From positions 558,001 to 622,000 of the forward strand of contig OZ241353.1 in NCBI GenBank assembly GCA_965200375.1: a DNA stretch of 64,000 nt, written 5' to 3'. This DNA comes from VXYL01 sp965200375. Its GTDB lineage: Bacteria; Pseudomonadota; Gammaproteobacteria; Pseudomonadales; Azotimanducaceae. The translations under genes were made by a program, and so were the position numbers. This document shows positions 18,061-27,089 of this stretch, one piece after another. Within the stretch, counting starts at the first letter, position 1, and each line of letters starts with the position of its first letter. The notes beneath the pieces were generated by a model. It was not told the origin of the DNA. It saw only the letters and a list, made by a program, of their open reading frames with translations, and did not search any database.

Positions 18061-18122
18061 CCGCCGAACGCAACGCCGCCGCGGGCCCGGGAGGCGCCGG
18101 CGGCGCGACAGCGCCTAGGCCG

Positions 18123-19127
18123 ATGAGCACGGCCGTTCCGCTTCGGATGGCCGTGACCATGGGCGACGCCAACGGCGTCGGACCGGAGATACTGCTGCGC
18201 CGCTACGCGGCCGGCCGGCTGGGCGACGACGCCCTGGTCTACGGCGATGCGGCCATCCTGCGCGCCGGCGCGCGGCTGCTGCGCCTCGACGTGCCGCTGC
18301 ACGAGGTGGCGCGGGCGGGAGAGGCGCTGCCGGGTCGGCTGAACGTCGTCGATTCGGCCACCCTCGGCGCCGAGGACCTGGCGCCGGGGACGACAAGCCC
18401 GAAAGTCGGCGGCGCGGCCCGGGAGTACGTGCGCCGGGCCACGCTGGACGCCTTGGACGGCCTGGTCGCCGGCGTCGTCACGCTGCCGCTGAACAAGGCC
18501 GCGACCCGGGCTGCGGCGCCCGGCTTCGTCGGCCACACCGAGTTCGTCGCCGGCCTCTGCGGCATCGACGAGTTCGCCATGATGCTGGCGACACGGGAGG
18601 TGGCCGTCGCCCACGTCAGCGCCCACGTGCCCCTCGCGGAGGCCATTGCCCAGGTGACGACGGCCCGCGTGGGCGCCGTCATCCGCCTCGCCGATGCGGC
18701 GCTGCGCCGCTTCCTGCCGCAGCCGCGCCTGGCGGCGTGCGGCCTGAACCCCCACGCCGGGGAAGGCGGCATGTTCGGCGGCGAGGATGCCGAGCGCATC
18801 GCGCCGGCGGTCGCCGCGGCACGCGGCCGGGGCATCGACGTGGCCGGGCCGCTGCCGGCGGACACCGTGTTCCACCAGGCCATTCGCCGCCGCCGCTTTG
18901 ACGGCATCGTCTGCATGTACCACGATCAGGGCCACGCGCCGATCAAGCTCATCGACTTCGAGACCGCCGTGAACGTCACCATCGGCCTGCCCATCGTCCG
19001 CACCTCCGTAGACCACGGCACCGCATTCGACATCGCCTGGCAGGGCAAGGCGTTCACCGAATCGCTGCAAGCGGCGCTCGACTACGCCTGGAAGCTCTAC
19101 GGTAACGCGGGCGGGCGACCTCGGTAG
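18123..19127 (+). CDS. pdxA: 4-hydroxythreonine-4-phosphate dehydrogenase PdxA
   Basis: It oxidises 4-phosphohydroxy-L-threonine in pyridoxal phosphate synthesis. The metal-site blocks FVGHTEFVAGLC, HVSAHVPLAEA and MYHDQGHAPIKLIDF and the loop GLNPHAGEGGMFG are all present; length 334 is usual. PdxA2-type threonate-phosphate dehydrogenases share these motifs, so catabolic function is an alternative. It lies 62 bp after glnII and converges on the protease gene. Confidence 0.9.
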   Translation: MSTAVPLRMAVTMGDANGVGPEILLRRYAAGRLGDDALVYGDAAILRAGARLLRLDVPLHEVARAGEALPGRLNVVDSATLGAEDLAPGTTSPKVGGAAREYVRRATLDALDGLVAGVVTLPLNKAATRAAAPGFVGHTEFVAGLCGIDEFAMMLATREVAVAHVSAHVPLAEAIAQVTTARVGAVIRLADAALRRFLPQPRLAACGLNPHAGEGGMFGGEDAERIAPAVAAARGRGIDVAGPLPADTVFHQAIRRRRFDGIVCMYHDQGHAPIKLIDFETAVNVTIGLPIVRTSVDHGTAFDIAWQGKAFTESLQAALDYAWKLYGNAGGRPR

Positions 19128-19178
19128 CCGTGGCCCGCCCACTGAGCAGCGAGCGCCGCTCAAGGCAGGCTGGCAGGA

Positions 19179-21956
19179 TTACGGTGCCGTCGTGGTGGAT
19201 AGGTTGGCCAAGTTCCCCGTGGGGCTGAGAAGCAGGCTCATCACGGCGACGGGCTGGTCCGCCCGAACCGTCAAGCGCCACTTGCCAGCGCCATCGCCGA
19301 GGCGGCCGGCGATGCCGCTGGTTCCCAACTCCAGCTCCCGTGCGGTGAGTGTGCGGGATCGGTCCTCCCCCAGCGTAAGTCGCACGTCCCCCGAGCGCCG
19401 GCCGGCATCGTCGATGGCCGTGATGGTCAACGCCGCGTCGCTCTCGCCGAGGTTGATGAGGCGCAAGCTGCTTTCCTGATTTCGATTGCTGCCGGGATTG
19501 AAGGTCGGCACGGCGTACTGCCCGTCCGCGTAGCGCACCACGTCGTCCATGCCGGTGACGAATCCATCGGTTGTCCTTACGTAAGCCCAGGCCAGCACTG
19601 ACTCCAGATTCGTCGTGAGGGCGAGCGCCCAGTCGCCGCTGCTGGTGCCGATCCGGCCGACCAGACCCTTGTCCGGATTGCCCTGTTCCAGATCGGTGGA
19701 GTTGAAGTGGGCCGTCTGCAATGGCGCAAGCCTGAGTTCCACGGGGCCGAAGACCCTGCCGTGCTCGTCGATGGCGTGGATCGTCACTGTTCCCGGTACG
19801 CTGGTCTGGTTGCGCACCCGGGCGAAACCTTGCCGTTGAGAATTCCCCGCTGCCAGGAAAAGCGGCAGGATTCCGCTCCGGGCCAGGTCGGAGCCGAGGT
19901 TGGGCGAGGACAGGTTGGCGAGGTTGCCAGTGGGCGCATCCAGCAGGTTCATCACCTGGATGGGGGTGTCGGATGCAACAATCAGCGACCACTTGCCGAC
20001 GCCGTCGCCCAGGCGGCCGCTCAGCCCTTCGCCCCGCTCCAGCTGGTGCGCCGTGATCGTCCGCGCCGTGCCGGCCGGCAGGCTTAAGGCGACTGCGCGG
20101 GGCGTGAAGCCCGAGTCGTCGCGGCCCTGTATCTCCACGGTCGCCGTGCGATCAGTTGGATTGACGAGGCGCAGCTTGCTCACCTGGCGCGTGTTGCTGC
20201 CGGGGTTGAAGAACGGCACGAAGTAGCCGACGCTGGCCTCGGTGGCGAAGCTAGGCGCCACGTCGTGCATGGTGGTGACGAAACCGTCGGCGGTGCGGAC
20301 GTAGGCCAGCGCCTCGATGTCGAGGTCGCTGTCGAATTCCAGACGCCAATCGCCTTGGCCAATGCCCAGCCCCTGTGCGAGGCCCTTGCCCGGGTTGCCG
20401 CGCTCCAAGTCCTCCGAGTTGAAGTGGACGGTACGGCCAGCGCCCAGTTCCAAAGTGACGGGGCCGAACCTGGCCCCGGCGTCGTCGATACCGGTGATCC
20501 GCACTTCGCCAGCCCAGTCCGAACGATTGACGATGCGCGCGAACCCCTGCCGAACCGGGTTCGAGGCGGACAGGAAGAGAGGCATGTCGCGACCGACGCA
20601 GACGCCGTCGGGGTTGAGCCAAGGACATGCCTTGGGGTAGAAGTCCGAGAAGTTGCCGTACCAATCCGATGTGCCGCACTCTTCGTCGCCGCCGGACAGG
20701 ATGCCGACGAGGTGCCCGCCGGCAAAGAGTCCAGAACCGCTGCTGCCCCCCTCCGTCACGCCGTCGTACCACTCGACCGCAATGCTGTTCACAACATCAT
20801 CGAACGCTTCGTGACCCTTGGTCTCGCCAGCCGAATACTTCTTGTAGTCGCCCTGGGGATGGTGGATGCCGTAGACGTCTGTCGGATGCGTTAGCGGATT
20901 GGGATTCCAGCCCGAGTACACCGCGTCCAGCGGCACGCGATGGCCCAGGAGCCGCAGGAGCGTTGCATCCTGATCTCGGGCAGTGGTCACGAGCTGCGTA
21001 CTGCCGGTGGTGTCGACTCTGCCCACAGGGGCTGCCGTGGACCCGCACGCGGGGCGTTCGTAGAACCAACTCGCCTCAAGGGTTCGCGCCACCGCCGGGG
21101 TGGATATGCAGTGGTTGGCGGTCAGGAGGTAGGGCGTGAAGTCCTGCAGTTGGTTGTTCAACAACGTGGCGGTGCAGACACTCGGCCCATCCTCTGCCTC
21201 GAACACGATTCTGACCACGGCGTCCTGAACTCCGGCCGGAAAGAGGCCGACGCGGCATTGCACATCGACTTGGCCAGTACACTGCGAGCTTTGGGCCGCG
21301 GTGGCCACGGTCCCTTGCGAGCGGTGGGAGACCTTGTCGACGCGCAACGAAAAGGCGGCGAGCGCCGAGCGCGAGGGCAGCGTGACCTCGACGCCGATGG
21401 CTGCCCCCTCGACCACCGGCGACCAGAGCGGCTCCAAGGTCCCATCGGAGCGGGTGTGGAAGTCCCTCGGCACCGTCACGCGAAAAACGCCGCCCCTCGG
21501 CTCATCCGGCTTGAAGAAGCGAATCTCGCCCTTCGGCGGCAGCCGCGCCGAGAGCGCCACCCGGATGGCCGCGGCGCCTGGCGAAGCCACCGCAAGCGAA
21601 CCCGCCACACTGCCGTCGGCCAAGTCCGTCCATTCAAGACGTCCCGCCAACTCGCCTTGGAAACCCGCCGGCAACGAGCGATGGAAGCCGATGCGCAACG
21701 GCCCGCCGGGTGCGGATCGAGGCAAGGGCCTCGCCTCGGGCGGAAGGGCGATGCGCAATCCCGGCTCTGCCGCCAGCCGCGTGGTCCGATGCGCCGTGGA
21801 CGCTGGCGCCGGGGCCGTCGGCGCTTCCCGCATGGCGCTGCCTACGCTGCCTGGCTCTCTCTGATCGGCGAGAACCACCGGGCAGATTGCCAGCGCGGCA
21901 ACCAAGGGGGCGGCAAGCCCACGGCCATGGCCACCCATCCTGCGCATGCCCCGCAT
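19179..21956 (-). CDS. Secreted trypsin-like serine protease with tandem C-terminal modules
   Basis: The 925-residue protein has an N-terminal signal (hydrophobic core APLVAALAICPVVL). A S1 protease domain of the lysyl-endopeptidase kind follows, with catalytic His in LLTANHCIS (about 281), Asp in DQDATLLRL (about 330) and Ser in GGSSGSGLF (about 406), plus several Cys. From about residue 460 come two ~220-residue repeats. Each consists of an A part (QGFAR..N, FGPV.L, HFNS.DLE.GNP.KGL, AYVRT.DGFVT) and a B part (FNPGSN, GRLGDG.GKW, TGNLANLS), and they probably form beta-sandwich units for surface or matrix binding. ATG 21947 and 21938 are alternative starts. Confidence 0.85.
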   Translation of the reverse strand: MRGMRRMGGHGRGLAAPLVAALAICPVVLADQREPGSVGSAMREAPTAPAPASTAHRTTRLAAEPGLRIALPPEARPLPRSAPGGPLRIGFHRSLPAGFQGELAGRLEWTDLADGSVAGSLAVASPGAAAIRVALSARLPPKGEIRFFKPDEPRGGVFRVTVPRDFHTRSDGTLEPLWSPVVEGAAIGVEVTLPSRSALAAFSLRVDKVSHRSQGTVATAAQSSQCTGQVDVQCRVGLFPAGVQDAVVRIVFEAEDGPSVCTATLLNNQLQDFTPYLLTANHCISTPAVARTLEASWFYERPACGSTAAPVGRVDTTGSTQLVTTARDQDATLLRLLGHRVPLDAVYSGWNPNPLTHPTDVYGIHHPQGDYKKYSAGETKGHEAFDDVVNSIAVEWYDGVTEGGSSGSGLFAGGHLVGILSGGDEECGTSDWYGNFSDFYPKACPWLNPDGVCVGRDMPLFLSASNPVRQGFARIVNRSDWAGEVRITGIDDAGARFGPVTLELGAGRTVHFNSEDLERGNPGKGLAQGLGIGQGDWRLEFDSDLDIEALAYVRTADGFVTTMHDVAPSFATEASVGYFVPFFNPGSNTRQVSKLRLVNPTDRTATVEIQGRDDSGFTPRAVALSLPAGTARTITAHQLERGEGLSGRLGDGVGKWSLIVASDTPIQVMNLLDAPTGNLANLSSPNLGSDLARSGILPLFLAAGNSQRQGFARVRNQTSVPGTVTIHAIDEHGRVFGPVELRLAPLQTAHFNSTDLEQGNPDKGLVGRIGTSSGDWALALTTNLESVLAWAYVRTTDGFVTGMDDVVRYADGQYAVPTFNPGSNRNQESSLRLINLGESDAALTITAIDDAGRRSGDVRLTLGEDRSRTLTARELELGTSGIAGRLGDGAGKWRLTVRADQPVAVMSLLLSPTGNLANLSTTTAP

Positions 21957-21990
21957 CTTACCCTACGCAAGTGCCCGGCCCGGGCCGGCG

Positions 21991-22215
21991 TCAGATGTAC
22001 GGAACTCCCTGGGTTTCGACGTACACCGAGTACCCGACTGCGACTCTGCGCGTCGCTCCGGGTTCCGGCCGGCGTCAGATGTATGGAACGCCCTGGGTTT
22101 CGACGTACACCGAGTACACCGACTGCGACTCTGCGCGTCGCTCCGGGTCCCGGCCGGCGTCAGATGTACGGAACGCCTTGGGTTTCCACATACACCGAGT
22201 ACAACGACTGCGATG
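21991..22215. repeat. Triplicated 3' end of the SMP-30 gene
   Basis: Two extra tandem copies (21991-22074 and 22075-22159, periods 84 and 85 bp) repeat the last codons, stop codon and spacer of the lactonase gene whose own end begins at 22160. Each copy still encodes SVYVETQGVPYI-stop on the minus strand, with a few substitutions. This looks like replication slippage or unequal exchange fixed downstream of the functional stop. Confidence 0.85.
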
Positions 22216-23116
22216 CGGTGATGAACAGTCTGTTGCGCTTGACGCCGCCGAAGCAGACGTTGGAGACCGCCTCCGGCAGTTCGATGGCGCCGATCTTCGT
22301 GCCGTCCGGCGCGAACACGTGGACGCCGTCGTAGCCGTCGCCGCCCCAGCCGGCGGCGGACCAGACGTTGCCGTCCATGTCCACGCGAATGCCGTCCGAA
22401 CCACCCTTGCCCATGTCGCAGAACACGCGCCCGTTGGCGAGGGAGCGCCCGTCCACCACATCGAAGGCGCTGATGGTGCGGGGGTGGCCCCGGCGGTGGG
22501 AGGCGCCGGTGTCGACGATGTAGAGCACGCCGTGGTCCGGCGAGAAGGCGAGGCCGTTGGGCTTCACCAGGGCGTCTTCCACCACGCTCGCCTCCAGCGT
22601 CGCGGGATCGATGCGGTAGGTGTGCTCCGGCAGCTCGAAGGGCGCCTTGTGGCCCTCGTAGTTCGCATGGATGCCGTAGCCCGGGTCCGTGAACCAGATG
22701 CCGCCGTCCGGGTGTACCGCCACGTCGTTGGGCGCGTTGAGGCGCTTGCCCTCGAAGGCGTCCATGAGCACCGTGACGGTGCCGTCGTGTTCGGTGCGGG
22801 TCACCCGGCGGGCGCCGTGCTCGCAGGTCACCAGCCGCCCCTGCCGGTCCCGGGTGTTGCCGTTGGCGTTGTCGGCCGGCTGGCGGTACACGGAGACGGC
22901 GCCGGTGTCTTCGTCCCAGCGCAGGATGCGGTCGTTGGGGATGTCGCTCCACAGCAGCTGCCGGGAGTCGCCGAACCACACCGGCCCTTCCGCCCAGCGG
23001 CAGCCGGTGTACAGCCGTTCGACGGCCGCGCTGCCCAGCACGTACTGCCGGAAGCGGCGGTCCAGCACCTTCACGGCCGGGTCCGGATAGCGCACGGGTT
23101 CGTTCCAGTCGCGCAT
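22160..23116 (-). CDS. SMP-30/gluconolactonase family protein
   Basis: A six-bladed beta-propeller metallolactonase of 318 residues. Metal-site blocks are CRWAEGPVWFGDSRQLLWSD, RLNAPNDVAVHPDGGIWFTD, KPNGLAFSPDHG and SDGIRVDMDGNVWSA. Relatives hydrolyse sugar lactones such as gluconolactone; the substrate here is unknown. A second member lies at 34984-35874 with the same motif order. The last codons are tandemly repeated beyond the stop. The IS630-type element sits ~150 bp upstream of its start. Confidence 0.88.
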   Translation of the reverse strand: MRDWNEPVRYPDPAVKVLDRRFRQYVLGSAAVERLYTGCRWAEGPVWFGDSRQLLWSDIPNDRILRWDEDTGAVSVYRQPADNANGNTRDRQGRLVTCEHGARRVTRTEHDGTVTVLMDAFEGKRLNAPNDVAVHPDGGIWFTDPGYGIHANYEGHKAPFELPEHTYRIDPATLEASVVEDALVKPNGLAFSPDHGVLYIVDTGASHRRGHPRTISAFDVVDGRSLANGRVFCDMGKGGSDGIRVDMDGNVWSAAGWGGDGYDGVHVFAPDGTKIGAIELPEAVSNVCFGGVKRNRLFITASQSLYSVYVETQGVPYI

Positions 23117-23332
23117 CGCGCTGCCTCGCTTGGTCGCCGGTGGTGCGGCGCAGTCTAGCCGAAGCGGGTTGCGCTGCTGGGCATCGGCCGGGATCCCGTG
23201 GGAAGCGTTGGCCTCCCGCCGCTGGGCAAGCGTCGCTGCACCGCGATGTGCCTGAAGTCGCCTAGTATTCCGTCAACTTTGAAGTAGTGGGTTACTATGT
23301 TTCTGTTGCTGGAACTCGTCACGGAGGACGGG

Positions 23333-24486
23333 ATGCACAAGAGGCATGTGTTGAAGCTGTTGGCGGAGGAGCGGGAAGAGCTGGAGGGGGTGGCGAAGGG
23401 AAGGAGAGGCAATCGGAGAGTGGCGCGTTGGAAGATGGAACGCGCCCGGGCGCTGCTGCTGTGTGACCAAGGGGCCTCCGGTTCGGGATGGACCGACAAG
23501 GAGTGCGCGGAGGCGGTGGGCGCGAGCGAGAACACGATCGCCCGGTGGCGTCGGACGGCGGTGGAGGACGGGCCGCTGGCGGTGCTGCGGCGCAAGCGGC
23601 CGCCGACGCCGCCGAGGGCGCGGGCGCTGGACGGCGAAGGCGAGGCGCGGCTGGCGCAGCTGGCGTGCTCGCAAGCGCCGGACGGCCGGTCGCGCTGGAC
23701 CCTGCGGCTGCTGGCGGAGCGTCTGGTGGAGTTGGATGTGGTGGAGTCGATCAGCCACGAGACGGTGCGGCAGACGCTAAAAAAAACGACTTGAAGCCGT
23801 GGCGCCGGGCGATGTGGTGCATTCCTCCGAAAGGCGACGGGCGGTTCGTGGCGCGGATGGAGGAGGTTCTGGAGGTGTACGGGCGGCCCCGGGATCCGAA
23901 GCGTCCGGTGGTGTGCATGGACGAGCAGCCGAAGCAGCTGATCTCCGAAACGCGGGCGCCGGTCCCGATGTCTCCCGGCGCCGTGGAGCGCGTGGACCAC
24001 GAGTACGTGCGCGAGGGCGTCTGCGTGGCGTGGATGTTCGTCGAGCCGCTCGGCGCGTGGCGCGGCGTGCGGGTGACCGAGCGGCGGACGGCGGCCGACT
24101 GGGCCGCGCGGATGCGGTGGCTGGTCGACCATCCGCGCTTCGCCGGCGCCGAGCGGATCACGCTGGTGTGCGACAACCTGAACACCCACGACATCGGCTC
24201 CCTGTACGACGCGTTCCCTCCCGACGAGGCGAGACGCATCGCGCGGCGGCTGGACCTGGTCTTCACCCCGGCGCACGGCAGCTGGCTGAACATGGCCGAG
24301 CCGGAACTGAGCGTCCTGACACGCCAGGCCCTCGGCGACCGCATCGCCAGCACGGAGGAGGTTCGGGTCCGAGCGCACGCTTGGGCGGAGGACAGGAACA
24401 GACGGCAAACGGGCATCGACTGGCAGTACACCGTCGACAACGCCCGCACCAAACTCAAGCGTCTCTACCCCCAAATTGAATCGTGA
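23333..24486 (+). CDS. IS630-family DDE transposase, expressed by -1 frameshift
   Basis: The first frame (to 23794) encodes a helix-turn-helix region (WTDKECAEAVGASENTIARWRR). After the A8 run at 23779-23786 the -1 frame continues KKNDLKPWRRAMWCIPPK, the usual IS630 junction. Catalytic residues are Asp in VVCMDEQPKQL, Asp in LVCDNLNTH and Glu in SWLNMAEPELSVL. Without the shift the product ends KKTT-stop. ATG 23333 has GGAGG five bases upstream, better than ATG 23297. A simple frameshift mutation cannot be excluded, but the slippery run is at the expected site. Confidence 0.9.
23779..23786 (+). other. A8 slippery site for -1 frameshifting
   Basis: Eight consecutive A residues let the ribosome slip from CTA AAA AAA ACG to GCT AAA AAA AAC, joining the two transposase frames. 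Homopolymeric A runs are established frameshift signals in IS elements. It is by far the longest A run I noticed in this G+C-rich window. Confidence 0.7.
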
Positions 24487-24689
24487 CGGAATACTAGTGT
24501 GCATGTCGTCCGCGTAATTCGCTGCATGTGCGCGATGGGCCGTGATGGTCGAGGCCAGTTTTGTGTTCGCCGTTCATATGTACACGATGCGGGCGTCGTG
24601 GACCGCCTCGGTAGGATCATGACGTTCGGGGAGCATCGACCGCATCGGTTACGCTTGCGCCGCCCCTGCTCCCCAGAGACGCGCCGCCG

Positions 24690-25523
24690 ATGCCCACGTT
24701 CCACGACAAGCTCCGCACCGCCAGCCAGGCGCAGGACTCGGCGCTGTGCATCGGCCTCGACCCGCGCCTCGACCGCCTGCCGCCCGGCTGCCGCAGCGAG
24801 CCGCAGCCGCTGCTCGCGTTCTGCCGGCAGGTGGTGGCCGCTACCGCGCACCTGGCCTGCGCCTACAAGCCCCAGGCGGCCTGCTTCCACGCCGTCGGCG
24901 CCGAGGAAGAGCTGGCGGCGCTGATCGCCGGCATCCACGCCGATCACCCGGACACGCCGGTGATTCTCGACGCCAAGCGCGGCGACATCGGCGCCACGGC
25001 CGAGCTCTACGCCGAGGAGGCGTTCGGCCGTTACCGCGCCGATGCCGTGACGGTAAACCCCTACCTCGGCTGGGACGCCATCGCGCCCTTCGCCTCCCGC
25101 CCCGGCCACGGCGCGTTCCTGCTCTGCCACACCTCCAACCCGGACGCGCCTTGGCTGCAAGAGCACCCGCCGGAGGCGCCCGCCTACCTGCGCGTTGCCG
25201 AACTCGCGGCTGCCCGGTCCGATGGCGATCTCGGCTTGGTCGTGGGCGCGACCTTTCCCGCGCAGCTTGCCTCGGTGCGGGCCCTGGCGCCCACGCTCCC
25301 TCTGCTGGTGCCCGGCGTCGGCGCCCAGGGCGGCGACGTGGCGGCGGTATTCGCCCACGGCTTGGACGCCGACGGCGGCGGCCTGGTGGTGAACGCCTCC
25401 CGCAGCATCGTCTTCGCCGGGGAGGGCGACGACACCCACTGGCCCACCGCGGTACGCAGCGCCGCGACCAGGCTGCGCGATGCGATGAGGCGGGCCCGGG
25501 ATGCGGCGATGGCGGGTGGCTGA
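24690..25523 (+). CDS. pyrF: Orotidine 5'-phosphate decarboxylase, type 2 (PyrF)
   Basis: It decarboxylates OMP to UMP, the last de novo pyrimidine step. The catalytic block ILDAKRGDIGATAELYA and the opening SALCIGLDPRLDRLP identify the longer type 2 form (277 residues); E. coli PyrF is a different, shorter type. VVNASRSIVFAG near the end is the phosphate-binding region. The IS630 element lies ~195 bp upstream; a weak -10-like TTACGCT stands before the start. Confidence 0.93.
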   Translation: MPTFHDKLRTASQAQDSALCIGLDPRLDRLPPGCRSEPQPLLAFCRQVVAATAHLACAYKPQAACFHAVGAEEELAALIAGIHADHPDTPVILDAKRGDIGATAELYAEEAFGRYRADAVTVNPYLGWDAIAPFASRPGHGAFLLCHTSNPDAPWLQEHPPEAPAYLRVAELAAARSDGDLGLVVGATFPAQLASVRALAPTLPLLVPGVGAQGGDVAAVFAHGLDADGGGLVVNASRSIVFAGEGDDTHWPTAVRSAATRLRDAMRRARDAAMAGG

Positions 25524-25674
25524 GTTGCCGCCGGCCGATGTCGGAGCGCGTACTACCTCGCCACGGCTTCGCTGACCTCCGGGCCTGCAGCGCAGTGACG
25601 GCGGTGTTCGGCATGGGGGCTGGATACAACCGATATACTGTCTTGGCGTTGGCTATTGCAGTGAGGGCTACTCA

Positions 25675-25899
25675 TTGGAACTCGCAAGAATCGGTACCCG
25701 TGGCCAAACCACGATACCCAAGCGCGTGAGGATGGCGGCTGATCTCAGCGCTGGCGACACGCTCGCTTTCGAGGTGAAGGCGGACCATCTGATCGTCCGC
25801 AAGATGCCGGTGGCCGAAGACGCGTATCTATGCACCGTGGAGGCCACGCTCGATGAATGGAACTCGCCGGAAGACGAGAATGCGTGGCGCGACCTCTAG
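25675..25899 (+). CDS. AbrB/MazE-type antitoxin-like DNA-binding protein
   Basis: The 74-residue protein opens LARIGTRGQTTIPKRVR, the swapped-hairpin AbrB fold signature, and ends with an acidic tail (DEWNSPEDENAWRDL) of the kind that binds a toxin. TTG 25675 has GAGGG seven bases upstream. Immediately downstream, where a MazF/PemK toxin would be expected, I see only a short reading frame without the toxin motif. It is therefore an orphan antitoxin or autoregulator. It sits in a stretch of lower G+C between pyrF and trpG. Confidence 0.8.
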   Translation: MELARIGTRGQTTIPKRVRMAADLSAGDTLAFEVKADHLIVRKMPVAEDAYLCTVEATLDEWNSPEDENAWRDL

Positions 25900-26011
25900 G
25901 GGCGGTGCTTGACATCACCACGGGGAACCCCGGTCGGCGGCTGGCCTTGCTGGCCAAGGGAAGACGACGCGATCTGGTGCCTGTGTAGATGTCAGCGAAG
26001 GGAGACTAACT

Positions 26012-26974
26012 ATGCCTGAGTGCCTTGTTTGCGATCGAAGCTTAGAAGCCCCACCTAAGGCTGGAGACTATGGGGGGCGCAAGTCCATCAAGTGTCCACG
26101 CTGTGGCAATTTCGAGATTGCTGGCCTCCCGCTATTGGAGGTTTTAATCCGGCAGATGCAGAAGAAAGAGCGCATGAGGTTGTCGGCGTGGATTAGGACC
26201 AAACGTCCGAGTGATTTCGTAATCACCAACGAGAATTTAGAAGATACCGTACAGAGTTTCCCCAATTATCGGGTCTTGGATCAACAGCTACTCCTACTTC
26301 GTCATCTGGAGGATATGACGAACCATCCAGGGGACCGAGTGCAAGTCGATCTGGACGATGACCTCCCCGTCATTTGGGCGCACAATAGTGACGAGCTGCT
26401 ATTCCACCTACGAGAGCTCGCCCGGAGAGGGTTCATCGACACTAAGATATTGCAGAGAAGTCCGACCTACGATCCGTCCCTGCGGATTAAACAGATAGAG
26501 CAGGCGACGATAACCACCGATGGTTGGGCATATCTGGACGACCATCCGGCGGTCGACGTCGGGAATCAGGCCTTCGTGGCCATGTCGTTTTCCGAGGCCA
26601 TGAGGCCGGCCTTTAGCGACGGCATCAAACCTGCACTTGAGAAAGCCGGCTACGATACGTATCGTGTGGATCACGACTCACATGTCCAGAGAATAGACGC
26701 GAAGATTGAGCACGAAATACGCAACTCTGTTTTCGTCGTGGCTGATGTGACAGAGCAGAACCAAGGAGTCTACTATGAGGCCGGTTTTGCTATGGGCCTT
26801 GGCCGCCCGGTGATCTGGACCGTGAAAGAGGAGGAGAAGGAAGACATGCACTTCGACACGCGCCAGTATAGACACATCATCTGGACTGACGTGGCGGAGC
26901 TGCGAGAGAAGCTCTACCACCTAGTCTCTGTGCTACCGGACGTTCGTAGACGCCGCCCGCACGGCGGACCATGA
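26012..26974 (+). CDS. Zinc-ribbon protein with a C-terminal TIR / nucleoside-deoxyribosyltransferase-like domain
   Basis: The 320-residue protein has CxxC pairs at residues 4/7 and 28/31 (zinc ribbon), a helical middle region with acidic VQVDLDDDLPVIW, and from about residue 183 a Rossmann-like domain: NQAFVAMSFSEAM, GIKPALEKAGYDTYRVD, RNSVFVVADVTEQNQGVYYEAGFAMGLG and HFDTRQYRHIIW. The Glu in YYEAGFA matches the catalytic Glu position of TIR and deoxyribosyltransferase folds. Such domains occur in defence proteins that cleave NAD or nucleotides; that role here is inference. Strong AAGGGAG seven bases before ATG 26012. Its G+C is clearly lower than its neighbours, a sign of transfer. Confidence 0.75.
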   Translation: MPECLVCDRSLEAPPKAGDYGGRKSIKCPRCGNFEIAGLPLLEVLIRQMQKKERMRLSAWIRTKRPSDFVITNENLEDTVQSFPNYRVLDQQLLLLRHLEDMTNHPGDRVQVDLDDDLPVIWAHNSDELLFHLRELARRGFIDTKILQRSPTYDPSLRIKQIEQATITTDGWAYLDDHPAVDVGNQAFVAMSFSEAMRPAFSDGIKPALEKAGYDTYRVDHDSHVQRIDAKIEHEIRNSVFVVADVTEQNQGVYYEAGFAMGLGRPVIWTVKEEEKEDMHFDTRQYRHIIWTDVAELREKLYHLVSVLPDVRRRRPHGGP

Positions 26975-27055
26975 TCCGCCAGTCACTTGCATCAGAGTAG
27001 ACGTGGAGTTTCCGGCGTCGTGGAGATCGCCTGCTCGCCGAGCGGCCCAGCATCC

Positions 27056-27061
27056 TATAAT
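27056..27061 (+). promoter_or_regulatory. Likely -10 box of the trpGDC operon
   Basis: A perfect TATAAT lies 28 bases before the trpG start in otherwise G+C-rich sequence. No good TTGACA is seen 16-18 bases upstream, so it may need an activator. No trp-leader peptide with tandem Trp codons is visible. Confidence 0.5.
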
Positions 27062-27089
27062 CCACCCGCCAACCCCCGAGCCCTCCCCC

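Larger units (their letters stand above)
23265..24494 (+). mobile_element. Complete IS630-family insertion sequence
   Basis: The element is 1230 bp, with termini GTATTCCGTCA in inverted orientation at both ends (11 bp perfect). It is flanked by direct TA duplications (23263-23264, 24495-24496), each inside CTAG. TA duplication within CTAG is the known IS630 target behaviour. The transposase gene spans it with one frame change at an A8 run. It stands between the divergently oriented SMP-30 and pyrF genes and looks intact enough to be active. Confidence 0.92.

Noticed and set aside
25896..25988. MazF/PemK toxin downstream of the AbrB antitoxin
   Set aside because: The short frame there (ending LALLAKGRRRDLVPV) lacks the toxin core and I could not match it to any toxin.
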